Source: Muribaculaceae bacterium | Lineage (GTDB): Bacteria > Bacteroidota > Bacteroidia > Bacteroidales > Muribaculaceae | Length of the DNA stretch: 38,596 bases | Direction of reading: 5' to 3' | Assembly (NCBI GenBank): GCA_017557625.1 | Contig: JAFYYG010000038.1 | Coordinates: 1 to 38,596 of the forward strand | Shown: positions 16,607 to 24,654 of the stretch, one piece after another | How positions within the stretch are numbered: position 1 is the stretch's first letter | How the letters are laid out: every line of letters begins with the position of its first letter | The notes under the pieces: generated by a model | Database searches by the model: none | What the model was told of the DNA's origin: nothing | What the model saw: only the letters and a program-made list of their open reading frames with translations | Position numbers and translations under genes: made by a program

Positions 16607-18379
16607 ATGTACTACAAATCGTTCGTGACAAAGACATTATGTTTTACTGATTTCTATGATGAGCCAATGCTGGAAGTCGTGGCTTATTTGATGGGAATTC
16701 GGAAAGACTGGCTTATTAGTGCAATTCTGCATATGATTAGTGTAATATCCTATGACAGCTTTTCGATGAGAGCTGATCGTATGCTACACATGATGTTTCA
16801 AGATTATATGAACGAGAAAGAAGTTCATAGGTTGTTTGGAAGGTTGGCTGCTGTGAATAGGACATACAGGGGTATTTATCTGACATTTATCAATCATAAG
16901 GCATTGTATGGGCTTCTGAGGATAGTACTTCTACTTGATGATGAAGGAGAAACTGGAGAGTCGTTTAGAACAAGCGTAGGTTTGCTAAAAGCCATTCTTG
17001 CGGCGAATAGCAAAGAGATGGAAGTGGAGGCTAACACATTGAAGAATCTCGGTGAAGTTGATGATTTGAAAAAGGGCCTTGTAGTGATGCAGCAGGATTT
17101 GATGAATAATGGTGCATTTGGTGACAACTTTACTGAGGTTAAGAAGATACAAGAATTAAAATTCATGGCCCTTGACGCGTTTGCAAAGTCAAGACCTGAT
17201 GAATATGGTGATGTGCTTAAACAGGTGTTGAGGGAAAAAGGATTTGAAGATGCATATCACTATTGGTTAGCTTTATATACCCCTTTGGAAATATACCATG
17301 ATACGCATAAATATGGCGAAGGGATTATCAGAATGTCAAAAGACGAATATGAGGGAGCTCTACCAGTATGGGATAATATGATAGCAAGCCTTGAAGGCAA
17401 ATATTTGGACGTAAAAGACCATCAGAAATTGCAAGAAATCCTTTCTGATAAAGAGATGCAGGATCATACTTGTTTTAGGAAGTTCCCAATACTTAAGTTG
17501 TCTGAAGATGAGTATGTTTTAGTATCTATGTTTTACTATGCACAAATACTATATGACGGATTGCAATGGGAACTATTGGCGGCTCTAAAAAAGGAGCATA
17601 AATGTGATTACATGTCAACATTCTCGACAGACTATTCTGAGAAATGGATGTTCTGCAAGTTATTTGACTCAATGAAATATCATAGAAAAATATGGACTGT
17701 GAACGACATTAGGTTTAAGGATAAGGACGCCGCTCCAGACATCACCATCAATACGAAAAGAAATATTTTTATGTTTGAATTCAAAGACATGCGGGTGATG
17801 AAAGAAGTGGCAGATGGTCGTGATTTGAAAGAATTGCTGGAATATATCGACAAGCGTCTGAACCATAAAAAGGATGATAGCGAAGGGAATAAGGGAATAC
17901 CTCAACTTGTGAGAGATATGGAAGACTATTTCAAAGGACAATTTCCACCTGAGTTCAAAGATTGGAACAGGAACAGACAAAGGGTCCACCCTATTTTGGT
18001 CATTAACAGTAGGGTATTTACTTCAAGAGGTGTGAACCATATTCTGCAGATTAGGATGGGGGAACGGATTGAAGAAAGTGAAGTCTTGAGACAGTATAAA
18101 CATAGAATTGACGATCTGCTGATTATAGACTATGATTTGCTGGTGATACTATTAAGTAAGATTAGGGGTGACGTTTCACAGTTACTGAAACTTAAAAGAG
18201 ATTATACTAACCATACCAGAAGAGCAACAGAACCGATGGAGCGATATATATCGTTCAGAAGTTATGTGATGAGAATCTGGGAAAAGGAAAGAAATAAGAA
18301 GAATGACAGAAAATTGGAGAAAGGTTTTAAGGAGGTTACAAACAGGTTGACAGGGATTGATTTTAAAAAGAGAAGATAA
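16607..18379 (+). CDS. PD-(D/E)XK nuclease-like protein B
   Basis: The 590-aa protein is intact and starts 18 bp after protein A. The N-terminal ~350 residues are helical with no recognised domain. The nuclease-like site is A-P-D378-I-T-I then F-E391-F-K393-D, with the same 13-residue Asp-to-Glu distance as in protein A. A conserved C-terminal region follows (HPILVINSRVFTSRGVNHIL; LLIIDYDLLVILLSKIRG), then a basic tail rich in Lys/Arg. The two genes look like diverged tandem paralogues, possibly a hetero-oligomeric nuclease. I do not recognise a named family. Neighbours (IS remnants, AbiE-like pair) suggest a defence island. Confidence 0.6.
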   Translation: MYYKSFVTKTLCFTDFYDEPMLEVVAYLMGIRKDWLISAILHMISVISYDSFSMRADRMLHMMFQDYMNEKEVHRLFGRLAAVNRTYRGIYLTFINHKALYGLLRIVLLLDDEGETGESFRTSVGLLKAILAANSKEMEVEANTLKNLGEVDDLKKGLVVMQQDLMNNGAFGDNFTEVKKIQELKFMALDAFAKSRPDEYGDVLKQVLREKGFEDAYHYWLALYTPLEIYHDTHKYGEGIIRMSKDEYEGALPVWDNMIASLEGKYLDVKDHQKLQEILSDKEMQDHTCFRKFPILKLSEDEYVLVSMFYYAQILYDGLQWELLAALKKEHKCDYMSTFSTDYSEKWMFCKLFDSMKYHRKIWTVNDIRFKDKDAAPDITINTKRNIFMFEFKDMRVMKEVADGRDLKELLEYIDKRLNHKKDDSEGNKGIPQLVRDMEDYFKGQFPPEFKDWNRNRQRVHPILVINSRVFTSRGVNHILQIRMGERIEESEVLRQYKHRIDDLLIIDYDLLVILLSKIRGDVSQLLKLKRDYTNHTRRATEPMERYISFRSYVMRIWEKERNKKNDRKLEKGFKEVTNRLTGIDFKKRR

Positions 18380-18423
18380 GAATATGACTAAGCGTAATCA
18401 AGAAGTATTGAATTGTCTCAATA

Positions 18424-18645
18424 ACAATCTACGACAAGGTGATGCTGCGCAAGTGCTATGTCATTGAGACCATCAACGACCTGTTGAAAAACACGACCAA
18501 TTTAGTACATTCCAGGCACTACTCAATTCATAACTGCATAATGAATCTCATTGCTGCTTTGGGAACCAATTGCCTCTTTGACAACAATCCGACTGCTATC
18601 AAGGGATACCTTGAACAGTCGGATCAATTGTCAATTTTTGACTAA
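18424..18645 (+). mobile_element. C-terminal remnant of an IS982-like transposase
   Basis: The frame reads IYDKVMLRKCYVIETINDLL, then HSRHYSIHNCIMNLIAALG, ending FD-TAA at 18645. The IETxND(x)LKN...xHSRHxS block is the C-terminal signature of IS982-type DDE transposases, which includes the catalytic Glu. Everything upstream of about 18424 is absent, so only about 73 residues remain. It separates the nuclease pair from the toxin-antitoxin pair. Confidence 0.65.
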
Positions 18646-18683
18646 TATTATCCCGAACTCGGATATTTTCATTTGAAAACTCA

Positions 18684-18713
18684 TTGTTATTTGGAAGAAA
18701 AACATTATCTTTG
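18684..18713 (+). promoter_or_regulatory. Promoter of the DUF6088/AbiEii pair
   Basis: TTG at 18684-18686, a 19-bp spacer and TATCTTTG at 18706-18713 are a full match to the Bacteroidota -33/-7 consensus. The start codon used by the antitoxin gene is 18765, giving a ~45-nt leader. Confidence 0.75.
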
Positions 18714-18744
18714 TGGTCGGAAATTTTCGCAATCATTCCGACCA
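18714..18744. promoter_or_regulatory. Perfect inverted repeat, probable autoregulatory operator
   Basis: TGGTCGGAA (18714-18722) and TTCCGACCA (18736-18744) form a perfect 9-bp inverted repeat with a 13-bp spacer, starting right after the -7 element and covering the expected transcription start. AbiEi-type antitoxins are known to repress their own promoter through inverted repeats, so binding by the DUF6088 protein is a reasonable inference. Confidence 0.65.
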
Positions 18745-18764
18745 AAATTATAATCAATATCTAT

Positions 18765-19376
18765 ATGCAAGACGCTGTAGTTGATAAAATTAGACGCAAA
18801 ATAGTTCACGGCAAGTTTGGAGAGGTGTTTTTTGTATCTTCCTTTCCTCAATATGATGTGGAGTATGTTACGAAGTTACTGGCTGTCTTTGAGCGGGAAG
18901 GTATTATCAGCCGTATAGCAAAGGGGGTCTATGTCAAGGCGCGTAAAACACGCTTCGGCATTCTATATCCGTCCGCCTTCGAACTAGTAACTGAGATAGC
19001 CAAAAGAGATAAGGCAAGAATTATCCCTACTGGAGCTACTGCTGCAAATCGTTTGGGTTTCTCCACTCAGGTTCCTATGAACATATGTTTCCTGACCACA
19101 GGAACGGGCAGAAAACTGATCCTTGGCAATCAAACTGTCACCCTGAAGCATGCAGCACCTAGAAATTTTGCCTTTCGTGGTAAACTGATGCAAGCACTGG
19201 TGCAGGCATTGCGTAGCATTGGAGAAAACAACATCACACAAGAAGATGAATGGCAGATTGCAAAGCTGTTGGCTGAGACACCTGAAAAGGACACCATTGA
19301 ACACGATTTGCTTTTGGCTCCAGTTTGGATGAGACAAATAATCAAAAGAAACATAAAAATCCAAGACAATGAGTAA
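18765..19376 (+). CDS. DUF6088-family (AbiEi-like) antitoxin / transcriptional repressor
   Basis: Starting at ATG 18765 the product is 203 aa (MQDAVVDKIRRKIVHGKFGE). An upstream in-frame start at 18684 is unlikely because that stretch contains the promoter and operator. The N-terminal winged HTH (about 1-65: VFFVSSFPQYDVEYVTKLLA, then EGIISRIAKGVYVK) and the following AbiEi-like domain (IPTGATAANRLGFSTQVP, LTTGTGRKLILGNQTVTLKH) match the DUF6088 family. It overlaps the AbiEii-type toxin gene by 8 bp, as is usual for this type IV toxin-antitoxin arrangement. Expected role: repress the operon and counteract the nucleotidyltransferase. Confidence 0.85.
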   Translation: MQDAVVDKIRRKIVHGKFGEVFFVSSFPQYDVEYVTKLLAVFEREGIISRIAKGVYVKARKTRFGILYPSAFELVTEIAKRDKARIIPTGATAANRLGFSTQVPMNICFLTTGTGRKLILGNQTVTLKHAAPRNFAFRGKLMQALVQALRSIGENNITQEDEWQIAKLLAETPEKDTIEHDLLLAPVWMRQIIKRNIKIQDNE

Positions 19377-20412
19377 ATGGATAGAATTCTCAATAGATGA
19401 ACGAAAGGCAATGATACAGGCCGTCAGTCAAGCAAAGCAGATAGATGAAGCCTCTGCCGAGAAAGACTGGTGGGTGACCGCTGTTCTCTATGCCATGTTC
19501 CATACCAGCGTAAGCGAATACCTATTATTCAAAGGTGGTACAAGCCTTAGCAAAGGGTGGAATATCATCAACCGTTTCAGTGAGGACATAGATATAGCCC
19601 TGAACCGTGACTATTTCCTGAACGTTAAGAAATTATCATGCGCGAAATGTGTCTCTAATACGCAAATACATAACCTTCGTGAGAAAGGCCAGGACTTTCT
19701 TCTTGGAGAGTTCAAGTTAGAGTTGGATAGTAAGCTAAAGGCATTGGGGCTTGATGTGACCGTACTTGGCGACAATGAAATATTGGATGAAAACGGAGAA
19801 CCGAGAAATGTTCCTCATGACAAAGATCCGTCTGTCCTTTACGTTCAATACCCATCGCTTTATAACAACCAAGCCTCATACGCTGTACCTACCATTAAAA
19901 TAGAGATAAGTGTATTGTCTATGTCGGAGCCATATGAAATGAGACGAATATCATCGTTGGTGGAGCAAGTCTTCAATGGGGAAGAAGTGGACTCTGATTT
20001 CGTTCAAACCATACGTGCAGTAAGTCCAGCTAGGACTTTTCTTGAAAAAGCGTTCCTATTGTGCGAGGAATACCAAAAAGATAACCCGAGAACGCATCGT
20101 ATGACTCGCCATTTCTATGACTTGGAGAAACTAATGCAAACCCCTTACGGAGACATGGCTCTCAAAGATATGGCTCTCTATCATGAGATAGTGGAGCACC
20201 GTCGCAAGTTCTATCATATGGGCTATGTGGATTACGACAAGGAACTACCAGCCAACATCCAGATTGTACCTAATGAAGAGTTGATGTCCGCATATGAAGC
20301 TGATTATAATGAGATGAAGAAGAGTTTCATTTATGGTGATGCGCTGAATTTTCATGAGTTAATAGAAAAGATGAAGATTCTTCAAGAAAAATATCGTACT
20401 ATAAAAGGTTAA
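19369..20412 (+). CDS. AbiEii/AbiGii-type nucleotidyltransferase toxin
   Basis: The 347-aa protein has the nucleotidyltransferase signature LFKGGTSLSKGWNIINRFSE followed by DIDIALN (GGTSL then SEDID, the metal-binding Asp pair), at about residues 56-83. An ARTFLEKAF helix and a MTRHFYDLEKLM segment downstream are typical of AbiEii proteins. Known members transfer nucleotides to tRNA 3' ends or other acceptors and arrest growth, giving abortive infection. Its start lies inside the antitoxin gene's end, so the two are translationally coupled. All key residues are present. Confidence 0.88.
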   Translation: MSKWIEFSIDERKAMIQAVSQAKQIDEASAEKDWWVTAVLYAMFHTSVSEYLLFKGGTSLSKGWNIINRFSEDIDIALNRDYFLNVKKLSCAKCVSNTQIHNLREKGQDFLLGEFKLELDSKLKALGLDVTVLGDNEILDENGEPRNVPHDKDPSVLYVQYPSLYNNQASYAVPTIKIEISVLSMSEPYEMRRISSLVEQVFNGEEVDSDFVQTIRAVSPARTFLEKAFLLCEEYQKDNPRTHRMTRHFYDLEKLMQTPYGDMALKDMALYHEIVEHRRKFYHMGYVDYDKELPANIQIVPNEELMSAYEADYNEMKKSFIYGDALNFHELIEKMKILQEKYRTIKG

Positions 20413-20728
20413 GTGCGGGAAACTTTCTCCAAAATAATAAGCTAAGTTGAGAAAAGATCACAAATGCAATATGTGGTCTTAATCAGACTTAATAAAATAT
20501 GGCTGCATCCTTTGGGATTCATCTCTAGAGACAGGTTAAAGATGAGGTACATGTGCATCACAATAAGATGCTGCACTCCTCAACAAAAATAATAGGATAT
20601 GGTCGAAAAACAATTTTGTCATAAGTTAATGATATTTGGCACAATTTTTGTACTTTTGTAGGTTACAAACAGAGTTTTGAACATAAACCGAAATCTGCGA
20701 TGACAAATCGCAGTCGTAACTATGCAGT
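20413..20728 (+). promoter_or_regulatory. Leader region of the 15-gene operon: -7 element and 5' hairpin
   Basis: This 316-bp gap holds no gene. TACTTTTG at 20651-20658 fits the TAnnTTTG -7 element; no well-spaced -33 TTG is obvious. A perfect 7-bp hairpin, CTGCGAT (20695-20701), loop GACAA, ATCGCAG (20707-20713), ends 15 bp before the first start codon and could be an operator or leader structure. Everything downstream to 38010 is packed closely enough to be read from here. No terminator was seen after the toxin gene, so some read-through is possible. Confidence 0.55.
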
Positions 20729-21091
20729 ATGACACCATTAAGTAATGAAGCTTTTGCAGTAATGGCCATGTGTAGTAGAGCAAAGCTGCCCTACGGCATT
20801 ACTGTTGACAAGATAGGCTTTGGTCAATTCAAGTTCGTCTGGGCTTTTAAGATTGATCAAGAAAAAGCGCATCGGGAAGGTTATGATGCCAAAACGGTAC
20901 GGGGAGGGGTGATAATTGATAGCGAATACCCTGGTTGTCCGCATTGTGGAGCAAAGAATTTCTACACCTGCGGTGCTTGTGGATGCATTGTCTGCTATCA
21001 TGGCGAAGAGGCCGTCACCTGCCCCAAGTGTGGAAACAGGGGAGAAATCACAAGAGTTGATTCTATAGACCTGCGTGGCGGTGGATATTAA
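20729..21091 (+). CDS. Stand-alone TerY-C-like zinc-ribbon protein
   Basis: The 120-aa protein has an N-terminal ~65 residues with some beta character (GITVDKIGFGQFKFVWAFKI), then three paired metal-binding knuckles: CPHCG at 70-74, CGACGCIVC in the middle, and CPKCG near 98, ending DLRGGGY. This resembles the metal-binding domain found at the C-terminus of TerY VWA proteins, here encoded separately from the VWA protein two genes downstream. It is the first gene of the operon, 21 bp before the kinase gene. A role as partner of the VWA protein or the kinase is inferred. Confidence 0.65.
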   Translation: MTPLSNEAFAVMAMCSRAKLPYGITVDKIGFGQFKFVWAFKIDQEKAHREGYDAKTVRGGVIIDSEYPGCPHCGAKNFYTCGACGCIVCYHGEEAVTCPKCGNRGEITRVDSIDLRGGGY

Positions 21092-21112
21092 TGAAGCTAA
21101 CAGAATCAAGAT

Positions 21113-22387
21113 ATGTCAGAATTAAAACCAGGAACAAAGATTGGCCTTAATGGAGGCGGGCAAGTAGAAATCATTAAAGAGCTTGGACGTGGTGGCCAGG
21201 GCATTGTCTATCTTGTAAACCTTGATGGTGCTCAAATGGCATTGAAGTGGTATCTCAACGATCCAGGAGACAAGTTTTATAAGAACTTGGAACGCAACAT
21301 CAACGCAGGGGCTCCAAGCGATGCATTTCTCTGGCCGGAGTATATCACCAAACGAGAGAGCGGTAGCTTCGGCTACGTGATGAAAGTCCGTCCAAGGAAT
21401 TATTATGAGTTTGGTAATTATCTATTGGCTAAGGTTACTTTCAAGTCCGTTACGGCAATGCTTGCAGCTGCTATGAAGATCTGTGATGGGTTCATGATGC
21501 TTCACCGTCATGGATATAGTTACCAGGACTTGAACGACGGAAACTTTTTCATTGACCCAAGTACTGGCGATGTCCTAATTTGCGATAACGACAATGTGAT
21601 GCCTCAAGGAGACAAGAGCGGTATTATGGGGAAGGCAAGATACATGGCTCCCGAGATTGTCGCAGGCGGCATCCCGGACAAGTACAGTGACCAATTCTCG
21701 TTATCGGTCATCCTATTTATGCTCTTTTATGCGAACCACCCCTTTGAGGGTGCTCGTGTGGTCGCTTGTCCTTGTATGACAGAGAGCTACGAGAAAAAAT
21801 TCTATGGCAGTGAAGCCATTTTCATCTATGATCCAAACAATGATACTAATCGCCCTGTACGTGGTATTCACCAGAATGTAATCCGTCGTTGGATGGCATT
21901 CCCTCAATTATTACGAGAAACTTTCATTGATCAGTTCAGTGAAGAGAAATTACGTAATCCCAATACTCGCCTAATTGAGATGAAATGGAAGGACATCATC
22001 AACAAAGTTCGTGACGAGATGGTTGTATGCCCCCATTGCGGCGATGAGGCATTTGTGGAAATTAAAGATTCATCTACTAGGTGTATGAATTGCGGCAAGA
22101 CCATCAACACTTCATTGAGATTGATTCTCGGTAGCCGAGAGTTGCCCCTCACCCCCAAAACTGAGATATTCATTGATACTGATAACATTCCCGATGGGAG
22201 GGTAGCTGTTGACACTACTGGAACAACCCTGATTCAGAACGTTTCTCCAGATGCCTGGGTCGTAGAAACCGCTAGTGGCAAAATCAAGCAGGTTGATCCA
22301 CAGGGTTATATGCCAGCAAAGCCCGGCTTAAAAATCAAACTTAAAATCCACAACGAGGATTATAATTTGGAAATAACAACAAAATAA
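21113..22387 (+). CDS. TerY-P-type Ser/Thr protein kinase with C-terminal zinc ribbon
   Basis: The 424-aa protein has a kinase domain at about residues 15-285. The glycine loop is G25-R-G-G-Q-G30, the ATP-anchoring Lys is K45 in ALKWY, and the catalytic loop is YQDLNDGN (about 137-144; HRD replaced by YQD). The DFG position reads DND, and KARYMAPEIVAGG is the activation/APE segment. A two-knuckle zinc ribbon (CPHCG ... CMNCG, about 306-331) follows, then a beta-rich C-terminal domain that may be FHA- or Ig-like. Catalytic residues are present, so it should be active. With the VWA and PP2C genes it forms the kinase-VWA-phosphatase set known as the TerY-P triad. Confidence 0.88.
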   Translation: MSELKPGTKIGLNGGGQVEIIKELGRGGQGIVYLVNLDGAQMALKWYLNDPGDKFYKNLERNINAGAPSDAFLWPEYITKRESGSFGYVMKVRPRNYYEFGNYLLAKVTFKSVTAMLAAAMKICDGFMMLHRHGYSYQDLNDGNFFIDPSTGDVLICDNDNVMPQGDKSGIMGKARYMAPEIVAGGIPDKYSDQFSLSVILFMLFYANHPFEGARVVACPCMTESYEKKFYGSEAIFIYDPNNDTNRPVRGIHQNVIRRWMAFPQLLRETFIDQFSEEKLRNPNTRLIEMKWKDIINKVRDEMVVCPHCGDEAFVEIKDSSTRCMNCGKTINTSLRLILGSRELPLTPKTEIFIDTDNIPDGRVAVDTTGTTLIQNVSPDAWVVETASGKIKQVDPQGYMPAKPGLKIKLKIHNEDYNLEITTK

Positions 22388-22403
22388 TAAATTTACTAGA
22401 ATT

Positions 22404-23147
22404 ATGGCTTTATTAGACGATGTAGTAAGTGTTCCGCGTAGAACGATGACCGTGTTCTTCATGATTGATACGTCTGGGAGCATGGAGGGTAACAAAATTG
22501 GTGCAGTCAATGATGCGGTAGTTAACGTATTACCTATGGTTGACGAGATTTCCCAAACTAATCCAGATGCAGAAATCAAGGTTGCAGCACTTGAATTTTC
22601 AAGTGGTACCAAATGGCTCTATAATGAGCCTAAATTGGCATCTGAGTTTGTTTGGCAAGATGTTCGAGCTGGAGGGCTAACCTCACTTGGTGCAGCTTGT
22701 ATTGAACTTAACAATAAGTTGTCGCGTAGCGGTTACATGCAGGCAGCAAGCGGTTCATTTGCACCTGCAATTATTCTTCTTTCTGATGGCGGCCCAACAG
22801 ATGATTTCCAAAGTGGATTAACGAAGCTTAAGAGCAACAAGTGGTTCCAAGCTGCTATTAAGGTGGCTATTGCTATTGGAGACGATGCCGACAAGGATGT
22901 ATTGAAAGATTTCACAGGCTCAAGCGAATCGGTTCTTATCGTTCACAACATCGAAGCTCTTAAACAGATTATTCGTACTGTGGTTGTTACATCATCTCAG
23001 ATTGGCAGCAAGAGTAGTACAGCTGGCGATGTAAGCAAACAGGATCAAGTAATTAAGGATATTACTGATGCCGTCGGGGATATTAAAGGTGCAGAGTCGG
23101 CAGCTGCACCGGCACCCGCTGCTGACAATTACGACGATTGGGATTAA
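22404..23147 (+). CDS. TerY-like VWA-domain protein
   Basis: The 247-aa protein consists of a VWA domain (about 15-205) with an intact metal-ion-dependent adhesion site: DTSGSM, the Thr in GGLTSLG, and the Asp in LLSDGGPTDD. The C-terminal ~45 residues are a low-complexity Ala/Pro/Asp tail (AESAAAPAPAADNYDDWD) in place of the usual zinc-binding domain of TerY, which here is likely supplied by the separate ribbon protein at 20729. No signal peptide, so cytoplasmic. It lies 16 bp after the kinase and 10 bp before the phosphatase. Likely a metal-dependent scaffold for the phospho-signalling pair. Confidence 0.88.
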   Translation: MALLDDVVSVPRRTMTVFFMIDTSGSMEGNKIGAVNDAVVNVLPMVDEISQTNPDAEIKVAALEFSSGTKWLYNEPKLASEFVWQDVRAGGLTSLGAACIELNNKLSRSGYMQAASGSFAPAIILLSDGGPTDDFQSGLTKLKSNKWFQAAIKVAIAIGDDADKDVLKDFTGSSESVLIVHNIEALKQIIRTVVVTSSQIGSKSSTAGDVSKQDQVIKDITDAVGDIKGAESAAAPAPAADNYDDWD

Positions 23148-23157
23148 GTCATAATAG

Positions 23158-24654
23158 ATGAAAGCCCTGCACTATTCATGTCAAGGCGAGAGTCACAAGG
23201 CGACCAATAAGGTATGCCAAGACTTTTCGTATAGTGAGGTTAACGAGAACCTTGCTATAGCCATAGTGTGCGATGGCCATGGTGGTGCACGTTATTTTCG
23301 TAGTGACATAGGTGCGAAATATGCGACTGACATCACTAAAGAATGTGTCACCACTTTCATTGAGAACATTGACAAGAAACTATTCGAGGGCACTGCGTTT
23401 ACGCAGGTATATGCTTTGAACACCGAGATTCAGAACGACAACTTTGCAAAGAAAACCAAAGTTGATGTTGCTATGCGTCAATTGTTCTCGTCAATTATAT
23501 ATCGTTGGCAGGAAAAAATCCTGGAACATGCTCACAATAACCCATTGACCGAGGCAGAACGAGCATCGATTAATCCTCGATACATAGATGATTTTGAAGC
23601 ACAACGCTCATTGGAAAAGACCTATGGCTGCACATTGATGTGTTATGTCCAGACCGAGGACTACTGGTTTGCATTTCATGTGGGTGATGGCAAGTGTATC
23701 GCTTTTGATCATAATGGTCAATGGAGCGAACCAATCCCATGGGATGACCGTTGCTTCTTAAACAAGACTACTTCATTGTGTGACGTTGATGCTCTTGATG
23801 AATTCCGCTATTGCTATCAAGGTGATGGAGAGTTTCCTGTCCTTGTTTTCCTTGGTAGTGACGGAATAGACGATTCGTTTGGAGAAATTACAAACATGGT
23901 CAACTTCTATGCTCAAGTTGCAAAGATGTTTGCTAAAGAGACTTTTGAGTCTTCCATGGATTCTATTGAATCCACTTTGCCCGAATTGAGCGCCAAAGGC
24001 AGTCAAGATGATATGTCTATCGCTTGTATATATGATGAAGAACGCTTAGGTGAAGTTGTAAAACAGATTATCTACTGGCAACAAGATAGCATTCAAAAGT
24101 CAATCTTCTCACTCAACGAGCGGATAGGGCAACTTCTTGATCGGTATAATCAATTTGAGGGCGTTGTTAAACGTTCAAAAAGTGATCAAATTGATTTGAC
24201 TTATACCATCACAGAGTTGAAACGTGCATACCAGGCCAAACGAGACCAAGCAAAAAAGTTTGACAAGTTCTCTATGGAACTTGGTGAGGACCGGGAACCA
24301 TATGATGATGAATATGGATTTGGAGAGCAGTTTGTTTTGATAGCTGAAAAACGTCTTGCCGAACAAATAGAAGAAGATGTTGAGCCTATACCAGAACAAA
24401 CTAAATCTTCAACTCAAGGCACTTCAACTAAAACAGAAGAAGAAACAGTTTTAGAGGGGGATTCCAAAGTTGATGAGAAAAAACCTCAAGAAGTTAATGA
24501 TAATGTAATTGTGATAGAAGATGAGCCTGTTTCTGAAGATAAGACAGTAGAAGTTGAGTGCATTGATAGTGTCAAACCAGTTGAAATTGAATCACAAGAA
24601 GAAACCCAACCAGAATTACCAATAAATAACTCAGAAGCGAATAATGGGCAGTAA
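23158..24654 (+). CDS. PP2C-type Ser/Thr protein phosphatase with acidic tail
   Basis: The 498-aa protein carries an N-terminal PP2C domain (about 1-300): CQGESHKATNKVCQDFS, the metal-binding VCDGHGGARYF, FHVGDGKCIAF, LGSDGIDDSFGE and SQDDMSIACI. All expected metal-binding Asp residues appear present. A coiled-coil stretch follows (about 310-390), then a low-complexity Glu/Thr/Val-rich tail of about 100 residues. It is predicted cytoplasmic and should reverse the kinase's phosphorylations. The gene overlaps the next one by 11 bp. Confidence 0.9.
   Translation: MKALHYSCQGESHKATNKVCQDFSYSEVNENLAIAIVCDGHGGARYFRSDIGAKYATDITKECVTTFIENIDKKLFEGTAFTQVYALNTEIQNDNFAKKTKVDVAMRQLFSSIIYRWQEKILEHAHNNPLTEAERASINPRYIDDFEAQRSLEKTYGCTLMCYVQTEDYWFAFHVGDGKCIAFDHNGQWSEPIPWDDRCFLNKTTSLCDVDALDEFRYCYQGDGEFPVLVFLGSDGIDDSFGEITNMVNFYAQVAKMFAKETFESSMDSIESTLPELSAKGSQDDMSIACIYDEERLGEVVKQIIYWQQDSIQKSIFSLNERIGQLLDRYNQFEGVVKRSKSDQIDLTYTITELKRAYQAKRDQAKKFDKFSMELGEDREPYDDEYGFGEQFVLIAEKRLAEQIEEDVEPIPEQTKSSTQGTSTKTEEETVLEGDSKVDEKKPQEVNDNVIVIEDEPVSEDKTVEVECIDSVKPVEIESQEETQPELPINNSEANNGQ

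Noticed and set aside
18384-18467. Short 27-codon peptide frame starting MTKRNQEVL
   Set aside because: It overlaps the IS982-like remnant in another frame and has no support beyond a start codon.
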